Part shown: piece by piece, positions 51,360 to 60,860 of the stretch
How the letters are laid out: each line of letters opens with the position of its first letter
Numbering within the stretch: position 1 is the first letter of the stretch
DNA from: Oribacterium sp. KHPX15
GTDB taxonomy: Bacteria; Bacillota; Clostridia; Lachnospirales; Lachnospiraceae
NCBI RefSeq assembly: GCF_900107835.1
Contig: NZ_FNRG01000004.1
Location: 62,001-126,000 of the forward strand
Direction: 5' to 3'
Length of the DNA stretch: 64,000 nucleotides
Notes under the pieces: generated by a model
Database searches by the model: none
What the model saw: only the letters and a program-made list of their open reading frames with translations
What the model was told of the DNA's origin: nothing
Translations under genes and position numbers: made by a program

Positions 51360-52748
51360 TTGTACCACTATCTTTTTCGTTTAGACCGTCTTTATGACAA
51401 AAGCAAAATCTCCTGGGATGATCTTGAGTTTACCGACCTTGATCTACGTAAACTTCTCATTCCCCTTATGATAGAGAATCTGCTGACCTCCTTTATGGGT
51501 ATGGCAGATTCCATGATGGTGACACGTATCGGCAGCGCTGCCATCTCCGCAGTATCCCTTACCGACGCCATCAATACCCTGGTGCTTCAGATGTTCTCGG
51601 CCATAGCCACCGGCGGCACCATCATTTGTTCCCAGTATATCGGGGCAAAGGATACAAAAAAAGCCAATCAAGCCGCCCGGCAGATTGTACTTTCAGTCAT
51701 GGTCATCGCTATTTTGGTAATGCTTATTGCAGAGATTTTCAATGCCGGAATCCTGAAACTCATCTTCGGCTCGGTAGATGATTCAGTCATGGAAGCTTCA
51801 AAAGTTTACTTCCGGTTTACTGCTGCATCCTTCCCCTTCATCGGCCTTTATCAGGTCTGTGCAGCATTTTACAGAGCCGGCGGAAACAGCAAGTATCCCA
51901 TGAATATATCCGTACTTTCCAATATCCTTAACATAATAGGAAATTTCACGTTTATATTCATCTTTAAATGGGGCGTAATGGGGGCAGCATTATCAACACT
52001 TTTATCGAGAATCTTTTCCGCCGTAGTGCTGACTGTTTCCCTTAGATTTCCGAGACAACCCATCGTGATACGGCATTATCTCGTAAAGCCGGATCCCGGG
52101 ATGATAAAGCGGATCCTTTACATCGGAATCCCTTCCGGCATAGAAAACGGTATGTTTCAGTTTGGAAAGCTGGCTATCCAGTCCTCGGTTTCAACCCTGG
52201 GAACCACAGCCATAGCAGCCCAGGCCATGACCATTATCTTTGAGAGCATCAATGGAATTGCCGCCATCGCTGTCGGCATGGGACTCATGACTGTCGTCGG
52301 TCAGACACTGGGAGCCGGCAGAAGAGAAGAAGCCAAATACTACATTGTAAAGCATATGAGGATAGGAGATTATATCATTATCCTTTCCTGCCTTCTGACA
52401 TTCCTGTTTTGTAAGCCGGTGATGTTTCTGGCCGGAATGGAACCTGAGAGCGCAAAGATCTGTTTTAACATGATGATCTATATCACTTTAGTGAAGTGTC
52501 TCGTTTGGGTGCCAAGCTTCATCACTCCCTACGGACTGAGAGCTGCCGGCGATGTAAAATACTCAATGATAGTTTCATCTCTTTCCATGTGGCTTTCACG
52601 AGTCGCCTTGTCAACCATACTTATCCGCTTTTTCGGCTTCGGTCCCATAGCTGTCTGGTACGGCATGAGCCTGGACTGGCTTGTAAGAGGACTTTTCTAC
52701 CTGCATCGATTCATGGGTAACAAGTGGCTCAATCATAAGTTTCTGTAA
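51360..52748 (+). CDS. MATE-family efflux transporter
   Basis: A 462-residue multidrug and toxin extrusion family protein with about 12 membrane helices in two repeats (LRKLLIPLMIENLLTSFMGM for the first, IPSGIENGMFQFGKLAIQSS for the second). It exports organic cations or metabolites with sodium or protons. The start is TTG 51360, 7 nt after AAAGGAG; the first ATG lies well inside the first helix region. A hairpin follows the stop. Confidence 0.9.
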   Translation: MYHYLFRLDRLYDKSKISWDDLEFTDLDLRKLLIPLMIENLLTSFMGMADSMMVTRIGSAAISAVSLTDAINTLVLQMFSAIATGGTIICSQYIGAKDTKKANQAARQIVLSVMVIAILVMLIAEIFNAGILKLIFGSVDDSVMEASKVYFRFTAASFPFIGLYQVCAAFYRAGGNSKYPMNISVLSNILNIIGNFTFIFIFKWGVMGAALSTLLSRIFSAVVLTVSLRFPRQPIVIRHYLVKPDPGMIKRILYIGIPSGIENGMFQFGKLAIQSSVSTLGTTAIAAQAMTIIFESINGIAAIAVGMGLMTVVGQTLGAGRREEAKYYIVKHMRIGDYIIILSCLLTFLFCKPVMFLAGMEPESAKICFNMMIYITLVKCLVWVPSFITPYGLRAAGDVKYSMIVSSLSMWLSRVALSTILIRFFGFGPIAVWYGMSLDWLVRGLFYLHRFMGNKWLNHKFL

Positions 52749-52752
52749 AAAA

Positions 52753-52791
52753 CCGGCTGGCATCCATTTAAAATGGATGCCAGCCGGCTCT
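52753..52791 (+). terminator. Short-form GCCGG-GGCATCC hairpin
   Basis: CCGGCTGGCATCCATTT (52753-52769) pairs perfectly with 52771-52787. Outer stem bases are of the same type as in elements A-C, but the inner module is missing. It lies between convergent MATE and kinase genes and likely ends the MATE transcript, though the T run is weak. Confidence 0.65.
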
Positions 52792-52841
52792 GATTGTTAG
52801 CTTATTTATCTACCGGGGACTAAACTGATAACAGTATGATT

Positions 52842-54407
52842 TTATACCATCGGAAGTTCGATTTTAAATGTGTTGATTCCGTCTTTCGACTCTGCCCAGA
52901 TCTTACCTTTATGCTCTGTCACTATATTCTGGGCTATGGAGAGGCCGAGGCCGTATGAATGGTTCATGGCGCGGGCTTCGTCGATGCGGTAGAAACGTTT
53001 GAAGATGTTTTTGAGATCTTCCTCGGATATCTGTTCTCCGGGATCCGCAACACTTATGAGGCACTTGTGTGATCCGGACTTCTCAAGGGAGACGGTAACC
53101 GTACCCTTTGGATCCGAGTACTTTTGGGCGTTATCCAAAAGGATTTCTATAGCCTGCTTGATATGCTGTCTTGAGCCTTTGATGCTGATTCCTTCCTGAA
53201 CATTTTCTGTAAGCATTAGCCCCTTCTCAAAGAAGAGGACTTCGAAGGTAAGGATTTCGTCGGAGATCATCTTTGAAAGATCGATTATCTCCTGGGGCTG
53301 CTTTTGGATGGCACCGTTATCGACTCTGGCAAGCTGCAGAAGACTGTCCACAAGGCCTCGCATCTGATGTGCCATGGTGAAGATATTTTCGGCAAACTGT
53401 TTCTTCTGTGCATCCTCCAGATTCCGGGATTTGAGCATTTCCGCATCCGTCAGTATGACTGTGAGAGGAGTTTTAAGCTCATGGGAAGCATCCGACACAA
53501 ACTGCCGTTGCTGAACCCAGGCGTCCTCCACGGGCTTGACTGCCCATCTGGCAAAGAAGATTGCTATAACGAGGAATACCAGGAAACTGAGAATAGCAAT
53601 AAGCATACAGTTTCTGATAAGGTTTCGCATGGTTGCAACTTCGGAAGAAATGTCGGCAAAAACGATAACACGGTTTCTCTTTCCGTCCCAGTTTTCCTTC
53701 CCTATCGCTCCCGGATCAAAATCTTCCTTATTGGTTATTTCAGGATTTGGAGCTTCATTTCCTGTAATATTCTGACCGGAGTTTTCGGGTGGCTGCTCCG
53801 AACCCTTCATGCCGGAATTCTCCTGAGGCTGACTCATGGACTTTGAGTTATCATCTCCCTGAGGCATGATATTATTGTTTCCACTTAATTCCGGAGGTAT
53901 CTGTTCTGAATTCCCTTCTGCCAATGCTTTACCATCTTTATCTACTGCAGGACTCTCGCCGGGTGCCGGCTGGGCTCCCGGATCCATCATTTTTATATCA
54001 GATGCCATTGAACGGAAGTATCTTAGATTATAGTCGCTTAAGTCTCCGATTCGGTCTGAACGTGACAGCACATCATCTACAAGTGTCTGGAGGCTGTCTT
54101 CATCCGTCAGATCATAAAAATCGCCGTCTGTGGCAATGATTTCTCCGTTACTGTCCACTTCAACCCTGAAAAAAGGAAGCTGTACATTGGTTTCCTTGTT
54201 TCGTTCCCGTCTTTCCGGACGACGGTTCTGGTTCATACCGAGAGGCACTCCGGACAATTGACTGAGCATTTTCACACTGTCTGAATATATACGTCTGTGG
54301 GTGAGACTCAGCACCAGTCCAAAAATGACTATGAGCATTACGGTTACTATAGTCATGGTAATGGCTACAAAACGGAATCTCAGTTTCTTTATCATTTCCA
54401 TAATCAT
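52842..54407 (-). CDS. Sensor histidine kinase
   Basis: A 521-residue membrane kinase. Helix 1 is about 13-33, the extracytoplasmic region (35-262) has an Asn/Gln/Pro-rich low-complexity stretch (about 140-230), helix 2 is about 266-288. HisKA holds His309 in SDASHELKTPLT, and the HATPase part has ILLDNAQKYSDPKG (N box) and HSYGLGLSIAQNIV. No clear HAMP domain lies between. It starts one base after the regulator stop, so the two form an operon. It likely controls the divergent SLH/efflux operon. Confidence 0.93.
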   Translation of the reverse strand: MIMEMIKKLRFRFVAITMTIVTVMLIVIFGLVLSLTHRRIYSDSVKMLSQLSGVPLGMNQNRRPERRERNKETNVQLPFFRVEVDSNGEIIATDGDFYDLTDEDSLQTLVDDVLSRSDRIGDLSDYNLRYFRSMASDIKMMDPGAQPAPGESPAVDKDGKALAEGNSEQIPPELSGNNNIMPQGDDNSKSMSQPQENSGMKGSEQPPENSGQNITGNEAPNPEITNKEDFDPGAIGKENWDGKRNRVIVFADISSEVATMRNLIRNCMLIAILSFLVFLVIAIFFARWAVKPVEDAWVQQRQFVSDASHELKTPLTVILTDAEMLKSRNLEDAQKKQFAENIFTMAHQMRGLVDSLLQLARVDNGAIQKQPQEIIDLSKMISDEILTFEVLFFEKGLMLTENVQEGISIKGSRQHIKQAIEILLDNAQKYSDPKGTVTVSLEKSGSHKCLISVADPGEQISEEDLKNIFKRFYRIDEARAMNHSYGLGLSIAQNIVTEHKGKIWAESKDGINTFKIELPMV

Positions 54408-55079
54408 TTACCCCTCGAGCTCGAGATGGTAACCGAGACGTCTTGCAGCAACGATGTTTACATTGGAACCTATGGACTTAAGTTTTTTACGAAGAAAACC
54501 TACATAAACCTCCACGTGGTTTTCAACCGCATCGGAGTCGTAGCCCCAGGCTTTGCTGAGAATGGTTTCCTTTGAAAGATTCTTCTCCTTTGACTGCATA
54601 AGCATTCTCATGACGTCAAATTCCTTGGCGCTGAGACGAAGCTCATTGCCTTCACACAGGAGGGCACCGGTCTCAAGATCCAGGGAAGTATTACCGAAGC
54701 AAAGCTCGTCTACTTCATTCCCCTGACGACGAAGAAGAGCAGAGACACAGGCAAGGAGCTCCCTGCTGTCAAAGGGCTTTGTGAGATAGTAGTCAGCCCC
54801 GGAGTTAAGCCCCTCCACACGGTCCAAAAGCTCCGACTTTGCAGTCAGCATCAGGATAGGAGTGCTTAAATGAATCTGGCGAAGCTTTTTTGCCACCTGA
54901 TAGCCATTCATCTTCGGCATCATTACGTCAAGTATTATAAGGTCGTAAACTCCGGTTTCCGCGTAATCAACCCCGGACTCACCGTCATAAACAGCATCCG
55001 CGTCATAGCCCTTTTCTTCCAGAAGAGTCTTTACGGAATCCGCCAGTAGTTTTTCGTCTTCTACAATCAAAATCTTCAT
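54408..55079 (-). CDS. OmpR-family response regulator
   Basis: A 223-residue regulator with receiver domain (phospho-acceptor Asp51 in LIILDVMMPKMNG, Lys in YYLTKPFD) and a C-terminal winged helix (ETILSKAWGYDSDAVENHVEVY). It is the partner of the kinase immediately downstream. The intergenic region has candidate binding repeats (TTTCAG), and the divergent operon encodes an envelope export system, matching antimicrobial- or envelope-stress systems of Clostridia. Confidence 0.95.
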   Translation of the reverse strand: MKILIVEDEKLLADSVKTLLEEKGYDADAVYDGESGVDYAETGVYDLIILDVMMPKMNGYQVAKKLRQIHLSTPILMLTAKSELLDRVEGLNSGADYYLTKPFDSRELLACVSALLRRQGNEVDELCFGNTSLDLETGALLCEGNELRLSAKEFDVMRMLMQSKEKNLSKETILSKAWGYDSDAVENHVEVYVGFLRKKLKSIGSNVNIVAARRLGYHLELEG

Positions 55080-55149
55080 TATCTTATCCTTTATCCTTCA
55101 ACATTTTTAAATGTGCTAATGCTAAGCACCTGAAAACACTCACTTCTTT

Positions 55150-55205
55150 ATTATATCTTAGTACGGGAAAAATCATAACTTTTAAGTCTTAAAAGAAACT
55201 GAAAA
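55150..55205 (-). promoter_or_regulatory. Promoter region of the two-component operon
   Basis: A minus-strand TATAAT lies at 55150-55155. TTTTCAGTTTC (plus 55195-55205) lies about 40 nt further up, similar to the repeats before the divergent operon, suggesting autoregulation. Confidence 0.45.
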
Positions 55206-55222
55206 TCCTGAAGAGGACTTCA

Positions 55223-55272
55223 GAATTCCACCGGGGCGGTTCTCGCCGCCGGGAACCGCCCCGGTGGAATTC
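55223..55272. repeat. GGGG-CGGTTC palindrome between divergent operons
   Basis: Perfect 20-bp arms (55223-55242 and 55253-55272; GAATTCCACCGGGGCGGTTC) surround a 10-nt loop. Similar to the hairpin at 8312. Here it sits between divergent promoters, so a terminator role is unlikely, which favours a dispersed repeat. Confidence 0.75.
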
Positions 55273-55337
55273 CTGCGGCTTTTCTATTTATGATTTTTTT
55301 GTGAACTATGCTGCAGTTTGCCCATTTCTGAAAAACT

Positions 55338-55370
55338 TTTCAGCTTCGTTTCAGTTTTCGTCTTTACAAT
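55338..55370 (+). promoter_or_regulatory. Direct repeats and promoter of SLH/efflux operon
   Basis: TTTCAGCTTCG (55338-55348) is followed at once by TTTCAGTTTTCG (55349-55360), and TACAAT (55365-55370) lies 4 nt later. No -35 hexamer is present. Two repeats one helical turn apart in place of a -35 is how OmpR-type regulators activate, so the neighbouring regulator is the natural candidate. Confidence 0.6.
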
Positions 55371-55461
55371 GCAAAACGTATTGAGCTCGGGAGCCAATTA
55401 GATCTGCATCCAGGTGTCAGATATTGAGGCTCAAAAAAGTATTCACAGATAAGGAGATCAC

Positions 55462-56562
55462 ATGTACAACAGATTCACGTATGGCGCCCTCGCCGCAGTA
55501 ACCGGCATTGTGAGCGTCGTTTCATATACACCGATGACAGCATTTGCATCAACAACCTTAACCCAGAGAAAGAACGCACTGGTGAGCGCAAAAATCATTG
55601 AGAACTTCGATGTTACTCTGAACGAGCAGCCGGTTTCCAGGGCACTCTTCGCAAAAATGCTGGTCATGGCATCAACCTACCATACCACAGTTGCTGCGGA
55701 GTCCAATGTTTCAGTATTTTCAGACGTGCTTGCAACCTCAGAGTACGCTTCCTATATAAGAATAGCAGCAGAGCAGGGCTGGCTCAGCGCCTATCTCGGC
55801 GGTCTCTTCAAGCCTGATCAGGGCATCAAGATGGCAGAGGCCGAAAAGGCCTGTCTCACTCTCCTTGGTTACACCAACGAGGATTTCAGCGGCAGCATGG
55901 TGTCAAACAGAAATGCCAAAGCAACAGCCATAGGTCTCGTGGAAAACATTTCGAAGGGTGTGAACGAATACCTGACCTACGAGGATTGCGTCAACATTTT
56001 CTATAATCTTATGAAGACCAATACTTCTGCCAATGAAACTGCCACCAGATCCAACAGCACCATCTACGGCAAATTATTTGGCTACACCCTTTCAGATAAC
56101 GATGAGATCAATCTTCTGGATACCCTTGAGTCCAATCTTAAAGGTCCTTACCTTCTTAAGGTGGACAAGAGTCTCACTTCCATCATCCCCTTCAGCAGAA
56201 GTGATGCAAGCTGTACTCTCAACGGCGAGTCTTCCTCTGCGGATGATATCGAAAATGAAGCTTCCAGCGGTGATCCTGTGGTTATCTACTATAATGCCTC
56301 AACAAAGTCGGTATACGCATATTCCTCAAACGGAAACGATATGGGTACCATCACCGGCGAGATTACCAATATTTACTATAGTTCAAGCAGCTTAATGACT
56401 CCTACCTCAGTAGAGATCGACGGAACAGAATACGAGGTTGGCAACGACGATGTGGCTTATGCATTCTCCGTATACAGTACCCATGAGAAGGGCGACAAGG
56501 TAACCGTTGTATGGAGACGTGACTCTGACGGAAAACAGGAGATCACAGCAGTTGCAAAATGA
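55462..56562 (+). CDS. Secreted protein with SLH-like domains
   Basis: A 366-residue exported protein with a signal peptide (cut near AFA at about 30). Residues about 30-190 look like S-layer homology modules (RALFAKMLVMASTYHT, FSDVLATSEYASYIRIAAEQGWL, LFKPDQGIKMAEAEKACLTLLGY), which bind wall polymers. The C-terminal half (about 225-366) is beta-rich and unrecognised. It is first in the operon with the MacA-like adaptor and ABC genes and may link the export complex to the wall, which is inference. AAGGAGATC precedes ATG 55462. Confidence 0.82.
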   Translation: MYNRFTYGALAAVTGIVSVVSYTPMTAFASTTLTQRKNALVSAKIIENFDVTLNEQPVSRALFAKMLVMASTYHTTVAAESNVSVFSDVLATSEYASYIRIAAEQGWLSAYLGGLFKPDQGIKMAEAEKACLTLLGYTNEDFSGSMVSNRNAKATAIGLVENISKGVNEYLTYEDCVNIFYNLMKTNTSANETATRSNSTIYGKLFGYTLSDNDEINLLDTLESNLKGPYLLKVDKSLTSIIPFSRSDASCTLNGESSSADDIENEASSGDPVVIYYNASTKSVYAYSSNGNDMGTITGEITNIYYSSSSLMTPTSVEIDGTEYEVGNDDVAYAFSVYSTHEKGDKVTVVWRRDSDGKQEITAVAK

Positions 56563-56669
56563 TATTGAAAAAAGGATGATTCTTCCTTCATTCAGATCCC
56601 TGATATCCGGACCGGTTATACCAGACCGGACATACAGGAAACTCAAAATAATCTTTTTTGGAGCATTTC

Positions 56670-58427
56670 ATGAAATTAAGATTACCAGTTAAAAAGATCA
56701 TCATCGGAGCTGTAGTAGTGGCTCTGGTAATAGGCGGAGTAAAGTTCTTTAACTCAAAGAAAAGCCAAAAATCCGCTTCCGAAGAAAAAGTAAAGACCGG
56801 AACCGTAACGAGACAGACCATCCAGTCATCCCTTTCAAGTTCCGGAACCATCTCGCCAAAAAACAGCTACAAGATCACTTCCATGGTGGACGGTAAAGTC
56901 ATTTCCGCAGATTTCCAGGAAGGAGATGTGGTAGAAAAGGGACAGGTTCTTTACGAGATAGATTCTTCCTCCATTACATCAAAGCTTAGTTCCGCAACCA
57001 GCTCCCTTGAGCGTTCGGAAAACAAGTACAGTGATGCCGTGAAGGATTACGACACGGCAGTGGCGGATTTCAGCGGAAATACCGTAAAGTCTCCCTATTC
57101 CGGTCACATTAAGACCCTCAACATCTCTATAGGTGATCAGGTAAATTCCAACACCGCAATAGCCGAGATCTATGATGACTCCACCATGAAAATAGACATT
57201 CCATTTCTTTCCGTGGAAGCAGCAATGATCCCTGTGGGAAATACAGCCACAGTCATTCTTGATGACACGCTGGAAGAGCTCATCGGTGTTGTTACTTCTG
57301 TGGATTCCATGGAAACCACACTTACCGGCGGACAGCTTGTAAGATACATCACCATCGAGGTGGCAAATCCCGGCGGACTTACCACCGATATGTATGCCAC
57401 TGCCAATATCAATGGCATGAATGCCTCAGGAAGTGCAGTTTTTGAAGCCGCAAGGGATTTCACCATTAAGGCTAAAAATCTTACTTCCACAGTAACTGTT
57501 GCGGATCTCCTCGTGGACGAAGGTGATTATGTCACAGCAGGGCAGTCACTTTTCCTTGCAGAAGCAGATGATATAGAAGACATCATTGATTCCTACAAGG
57601 ATAAGGTAGACAGTGCAAAATCCTCAGTGGAAAGTGCACAGTCAAGCCTTGATACAACTACAGATAACTTTGAAGACTACACCATCACCGCTCCGATTTC
57701 CGGAACTGTTGTCACAAAAACAGTTAATGCCGGTGAGAATGTACAGAACGGTTCACAGGCAACTTCCCTTGCAGTTATATATGACCTGACGGAAGTGACC
57801 TTTGACATGAACATTGACGAGCTTGATATCTCCAATGTTGCTGTTGGTCAGTCTGTGGATGTTACGGCAGATGCCTTTGAAGGCCAGACCTTCAAGGGAA
57901 CGGTAACAAAGATTTCTATGGAAGGTACCTCTTCAAACGGTGTTACCTATTATCCTGTAACGGTTACCATGACTGAATTCGGAAGTCTCCTTCCGGGCAT
58001 GAACGTTGAGGGTGTCATAATCCTTGATGAGGCAGAGAACACTCTTGCAATCCCTATCGATGCACTTCAGAGAGGCGACAAGGTTTATGTAAAGAATAAG
58101 GAAGGAGAGACCTACACTGAAGATGAGAATTCCCATGTACCTGACGGATTCCATTCGGTTTCCGTTGAAACTGGTCTTACTTCAGACAGCTACGTTGAGA
58201 TCCTTTCGGGAGATCTCAGCGAAGATGACGAGGTTTACATTTCCCAATCCACAGTCGGCTCAGATGATGCCGGCATGATGATGGGAGGCTTCGGAGGCCA
58301 GCCGGGCGGAGGTTTCAGCGGCTCCGGCGGTCCGCCCAGTGGCGGAGGCTTCGGAGGCAGTTCAGGCGGAAGCAGAAGCGGCGGCTCTGGCGGCAGAAGC
58401 GGCGGCATGGGCGGCGGTCCGATGTAA
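56670..58427 (+). CDS. MacA-like membrane fusion (adaptor) protein
   Basis: A 585-residue HlyD/RND-type periplasmic adaptor family protein with an N-terminal membrane anchor (about 9-25). It has paired lipoyl-like segments, unusually two sets (SGTISPKNSYKITSMVDGKV with VVEKGQVLYEID, and ITAPISGTVVTKTVNAGENV), a coiled-coil hairpin between, then beta-barrel domains. The last 55 residues are Gly/Ser/Met-rich (FGGQPGGGFSGSGG). It joins the ABC pair downstream. I use ATG 56670, with TTGGAG at 6 nt. Confidence 0.9.
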   Translation: MKLRLPVKKIIIGAVVVALVIGGVKFFNSKKSQKSASEEKVKTGTVTRQTIQSSLSSSGTISPKNSYKITSMVDGKVISADFQEGDVVEKGQVLYEIDSSSITSKLSSATSSLERSENKYSDAVKDYDTAVADFSGNTVKSPYSGHIKTLNISIGDQVNSNTAIAEIYDDSTMKIDIPFLSVEAAMIPVGNTATVILDDTLEELIGVVTSVDSMETTLTGGQLVRYITIEVANPGGLTTDMYATANINGMNASGSAVFEAARDFTIKAKNLTSTVTVADLLVDEGDYVTAGQSLFLAEADDIEDIIDSYKDKVDSAKSSVESAQSSLDTTTDNFEDYTITAPISGTVVTKTVNAGENVQNGSQATSLAVIYDLTEVTFDMNIDELDISNVAVGQSVDVTADAFEGQTFKGTVTKISMEGTSSNGVTYYPVTVTMTEFGSLLPGMNVEGVIILDEAENTLAIPIDALQRGDKVYVKNKEGETYTEDENSHVPDGFHSVSVETGLTSDSYVEILSGDLSEDDEVYISQSTVGSDDAGMMMGGFGGQPGGGFSGSGGPPSGGGFGGSSGGSRSGGSGGRSGGMGGGPM

Positions 58428-58448
58428 TAGTCAGAACAAAAATCAATA

Positions 58449-58484
58449 TACCGGCATGGGAACAAATACGTATCCCATACCGGT
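58449..58484 (+). other. Hairpin between adaptor and ATPase genes
   Basis: ACCGGCATGGGA pairs with TCCCATACCGGT (one mismatch). It has no T run, so it may be an intra-operon structure tuning expression or stability. Confidence 0.5.
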
Positions 58485-58547
58485 AGTTATACTTGTAACC
58501 GCAATAAACTGCTGATTTAAATAACCCTAGTGTGAGTTTAGGATATT

Positions 58548-59567
58548 ATGTCATTAAAAGATTTTATCAATAAAAATAAAACTGAAAAAAGTCAGGAGAA
58601 TGAATCTCTCAAAATAGAAGATTTGACAATTTCTGACACTACGTCAGATGATGTTTCCTCAAAGGATGAAGCTGATCATTTAAATAATGACAGTACTGCT
58701 GACACAGAAAGCACTTCCTTAGAAAACGAAGCTGAGGAAGAAGAACCTGACGAGTATGCCGAAAACCACGACGAAATCGCGAAGCTGAAAGCGGCCCAGG
58801 AGGCAGCCTCAGGAAGCTCCGAACCGGGTCAGGTGGTCTTCATCCCGAAGGAGCATATCGGAGAGCTTCCTCTCCTGGAGCTCCACGACATCTACAAGAT
58901 TTACAAGATGGGTTCCGAAGAGGTTCATGCCAATGACGGCATCTCCGTAAACATTTTCAAGGGAGAGTTCGTGGCCATAGTCGGTAAATCCGGCTCGGGA
59001 AAATCAACCCTTATGAACATTATCGGAGCTCTGGACGTGCCCACCAGCGGAAAATATCTCATCAGCGGTCAGGATACCTCCTCCATGAAGGATGACGAAC
59101 TGGCAGCCATCAGAAACAAGAAGATCGGTTTTGTCTTCCAGCAGTACAACCTGCTTCCGAAGGATAACCTTCTTGATAATGTCTGCCTGCCCCTTCTTTA
59201 TGCAGGAGTTCCAAAGGCTGAGCAGAAGGAGCGTGCCATGAAGCAGCTGGAGCGCGTCGGACTTGCAGACAAATGGATGCAGAAGCCGGCACAGCTTTCC
59301 GGTGGACAGCAGCAGAGAGTTTCCATTGCGAGAGCTCTCGCGGGAGATCCCGAACTTATACTTGCAGACGAGCCGACGGGTGCCCTTGATTCAAAAACCT
59401 CAAAGCAGGTGCTGGGCTTCCTTAAGGAAATCAACGAAGACGGAAACACGGTAGTCATGATAACCCATGACAATTCCATCGCACTTGAAGCCAAAAGAAT
59501 CATCCGTATCTCTGACGGCAAAGTAGTTTATGACGGAACAGCGGAGGACTATGCTAAACTCATTTAA
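58548..59567 (+). CDS. MacB-like ABC ATPase with acidic N-terminal extension
   Basis: A 339-residue ATPase of the LolD/MacB (FtsE-like) class. The first 100 residues form a Ser/Glu/Asp-rich extension, unusual for the family (about 225 residues). The core has Walker A GKSGSGKST, the Q loop FVFQQYNLLP, signature LSGGQQQR, Walker B LILADEPTGALDS and VMITHD. It drives mechanotransmission through the FtsX-type permease whose gene overlaps its end. The start ATG 58548 has weak TTAGGATATT upstream. Confidence 0.92.
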   Translation: MSLKDFINKNKTEKSQENESLKIEDLTISDTTSDDVSSKDEADHLNNDSTADTESTSLENEAEEEEPDEYAENHDEIAKLKAAQEAASGSSEPGQVVFIPKEHIGELPLLELHDIYKIYKMGSEEVHANDGISVNIFKGEFVAIVGKSGSGKSTLMNIIGALDVPTSGKYLISGQDTSSMKDDELAAIRNKKIGFVFQQYNLLPKDNLLDNVCLPLLYAGVPKAEQKERAMKQLERVGLADKWMQKPAQLSGGQQQRVSIARALAGDPELILADEPTGALDSKTSKQVLGFLKEINEDGNTVVMITHDNSIALEAKRIIRISDGKVVYDGTAEDYAKLI

Positions 59568-60741
59568 TCTTGCTCTTAAGAGCATCTGGGCAAATAAAAT
59601 GCGTTCGTTCCTTACGATGCTTGGTATCATCATCGGTGTTGCAGCGGTTATCATTCTGGTAGGAATAGTAAACGGCGAGATGTCCTTTATGACCTCAAGC
59701 TTTGCCTCAATGGGAACCAACCGTATCAACGTAAATGTCACAAATCTCAGCTCCCGTTCGGTAAGCGTTGATGAGATGTATGACTTTTATCAGGATAACG
59801 AAAAGTATTTTTCACATCTTTCACCTACGGTTAATGTCAGTGCCACTGTAAAGGTGGGTAATGAAAACTCCTCAAACACTTCTGTTACAGGTGTTTCTGA
59901 GGACTATCTGGATATCATGGCTTATGACCTTGAGAAAGGCCGTTTCATCCAGTACGCAGACATTGCCGCAAGACAGAAGGTTGCGGTCATCGGACTTTAT
60001 GTGGCGAAGACCTATTACGAGAGCGCCGAAAAGGCTCTCGGACAACGCATAAGCATTAACGGAACAAAGTATGAGATAGTGGGCGTTGTTGAACGGCAGA
60101 CCTCCGAAAGCGACGAGATGAGCGAGGGCGGAAGTGATGATTTCGTTTACATCCCCTACACTGCAGCTGTAAAGCTGTCCCGAAACGGAACCATCAACAG
60201 CTACACCTTCACTCTTCATGATGAGTACGTTGAGGAATCCTCAACAGTCACCACTCTCATCGAGGATTTCCTTTACACCATATTTAAAAATGATGACCTG
60301 TATAAGGTCACAGCCATGAGCGAGCTCCTGGATTCCATGAATGAAATGATTGCTTCAATGTCTCTGATGCTGGGCGGTATCGCAGGAATCTCACTTCTTG
60401 TTGCCGGCGTGGGTGTCATGAACATTATGCTTGTATCCGTGACGGAGAGAACCAGAGAGATCGGTATAAGAAAAGCTCTCGGTGCCAAGCGTTCCACCAT
60501 ACTTACACAGTTTGTCATTGAGGCGGCTGTTACCAGTTCCATGGGCGGAATCATCGGCATTATAGTCGGCTTCATCGGTACCACTCTAGCCGGTAAGGTG
60601 ATGAACATTGACGCGCAGCCCTCCTTCGGATGGGTCATCGCATCCTTCAGTATTTCCATTGCCATCGGTCTCATTTTCGGTTACATGCCCGCAAGAAGCG
60701 CGGCAACATTGAACCCGATAGACGCACTGAGGTCGGATTAA
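59551..60741 (+). CDS. MacB-like FtsX-domain permease
   Basis: A 396-residue permease with four membrane helices. The first (MRSFLTMLGIIIGVAAVIIL) is followed by a large extracellular MacB periplasmic-core-like domain (about 45-260). Three more helices lie in the C-terminal FtsX domain (VGVMNIMLVSVTERTREIGI, the hallmark). I use ATG 59551, after GCGGAGGAC inside the ATPase gene; ATG 59530 is also in frame but lacks a ribosome site. Together with the adaptor it likely exports a peptide, lipid or drug. Confidence 0.92.
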   Translation: MLNSFNLALKSIWANKMRSFLTMLGIIIGVAAVIILVGIVNGEMSFMTSSFASMGTNRINVNVTNLSSRSVSVDEMYDFYQDNEKYFSHLSPTVNVSATVKVGNENSSNTSVTGVSEDYLDIMAYDLEKGRFIQYADIAARQKVAVIGLYVAKTYYESAEKALGQRISINGTKYEIVGVVERQTSESDEMSEGGSDDFVYIPYTAAVKLSRNGTINSYTFTLHDEYVEESSTVTTLIEDFLYTIFKNDDLYKVTAMSELLDSMNEMIASMSLMLGGIAGISLLVAGVGVMNIMLVSVTERTREIGIRKALGAKRSTILTQFVIEAAVTSSMGGIIGIIVGFIGTTLAGKVMNIDAQPSFGWVIASFSISIAIGLIFGYMPARSAATLNPIDALRSD

Positions 60742-60751
60742 AATTTTTCAT

Positions 60752-60789
60752 AGCGCATAAGTCAGGATCCGGACTTATGCGCTTTTTGT
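60752..60789 (+). terminator. Terminator of the efflux operon
   Basis: AGCGCATAAGTC pairs with GACTTATGCGCT, followed by TTTTTG. Confidence 0.9.
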
Positions 60790-60860
60790 TTAGTTCAAAG
60801 ATAATCATTATGAAATTTTGACCAATTTATGGAAATCAGCCATCATATACAGGCATTGTT

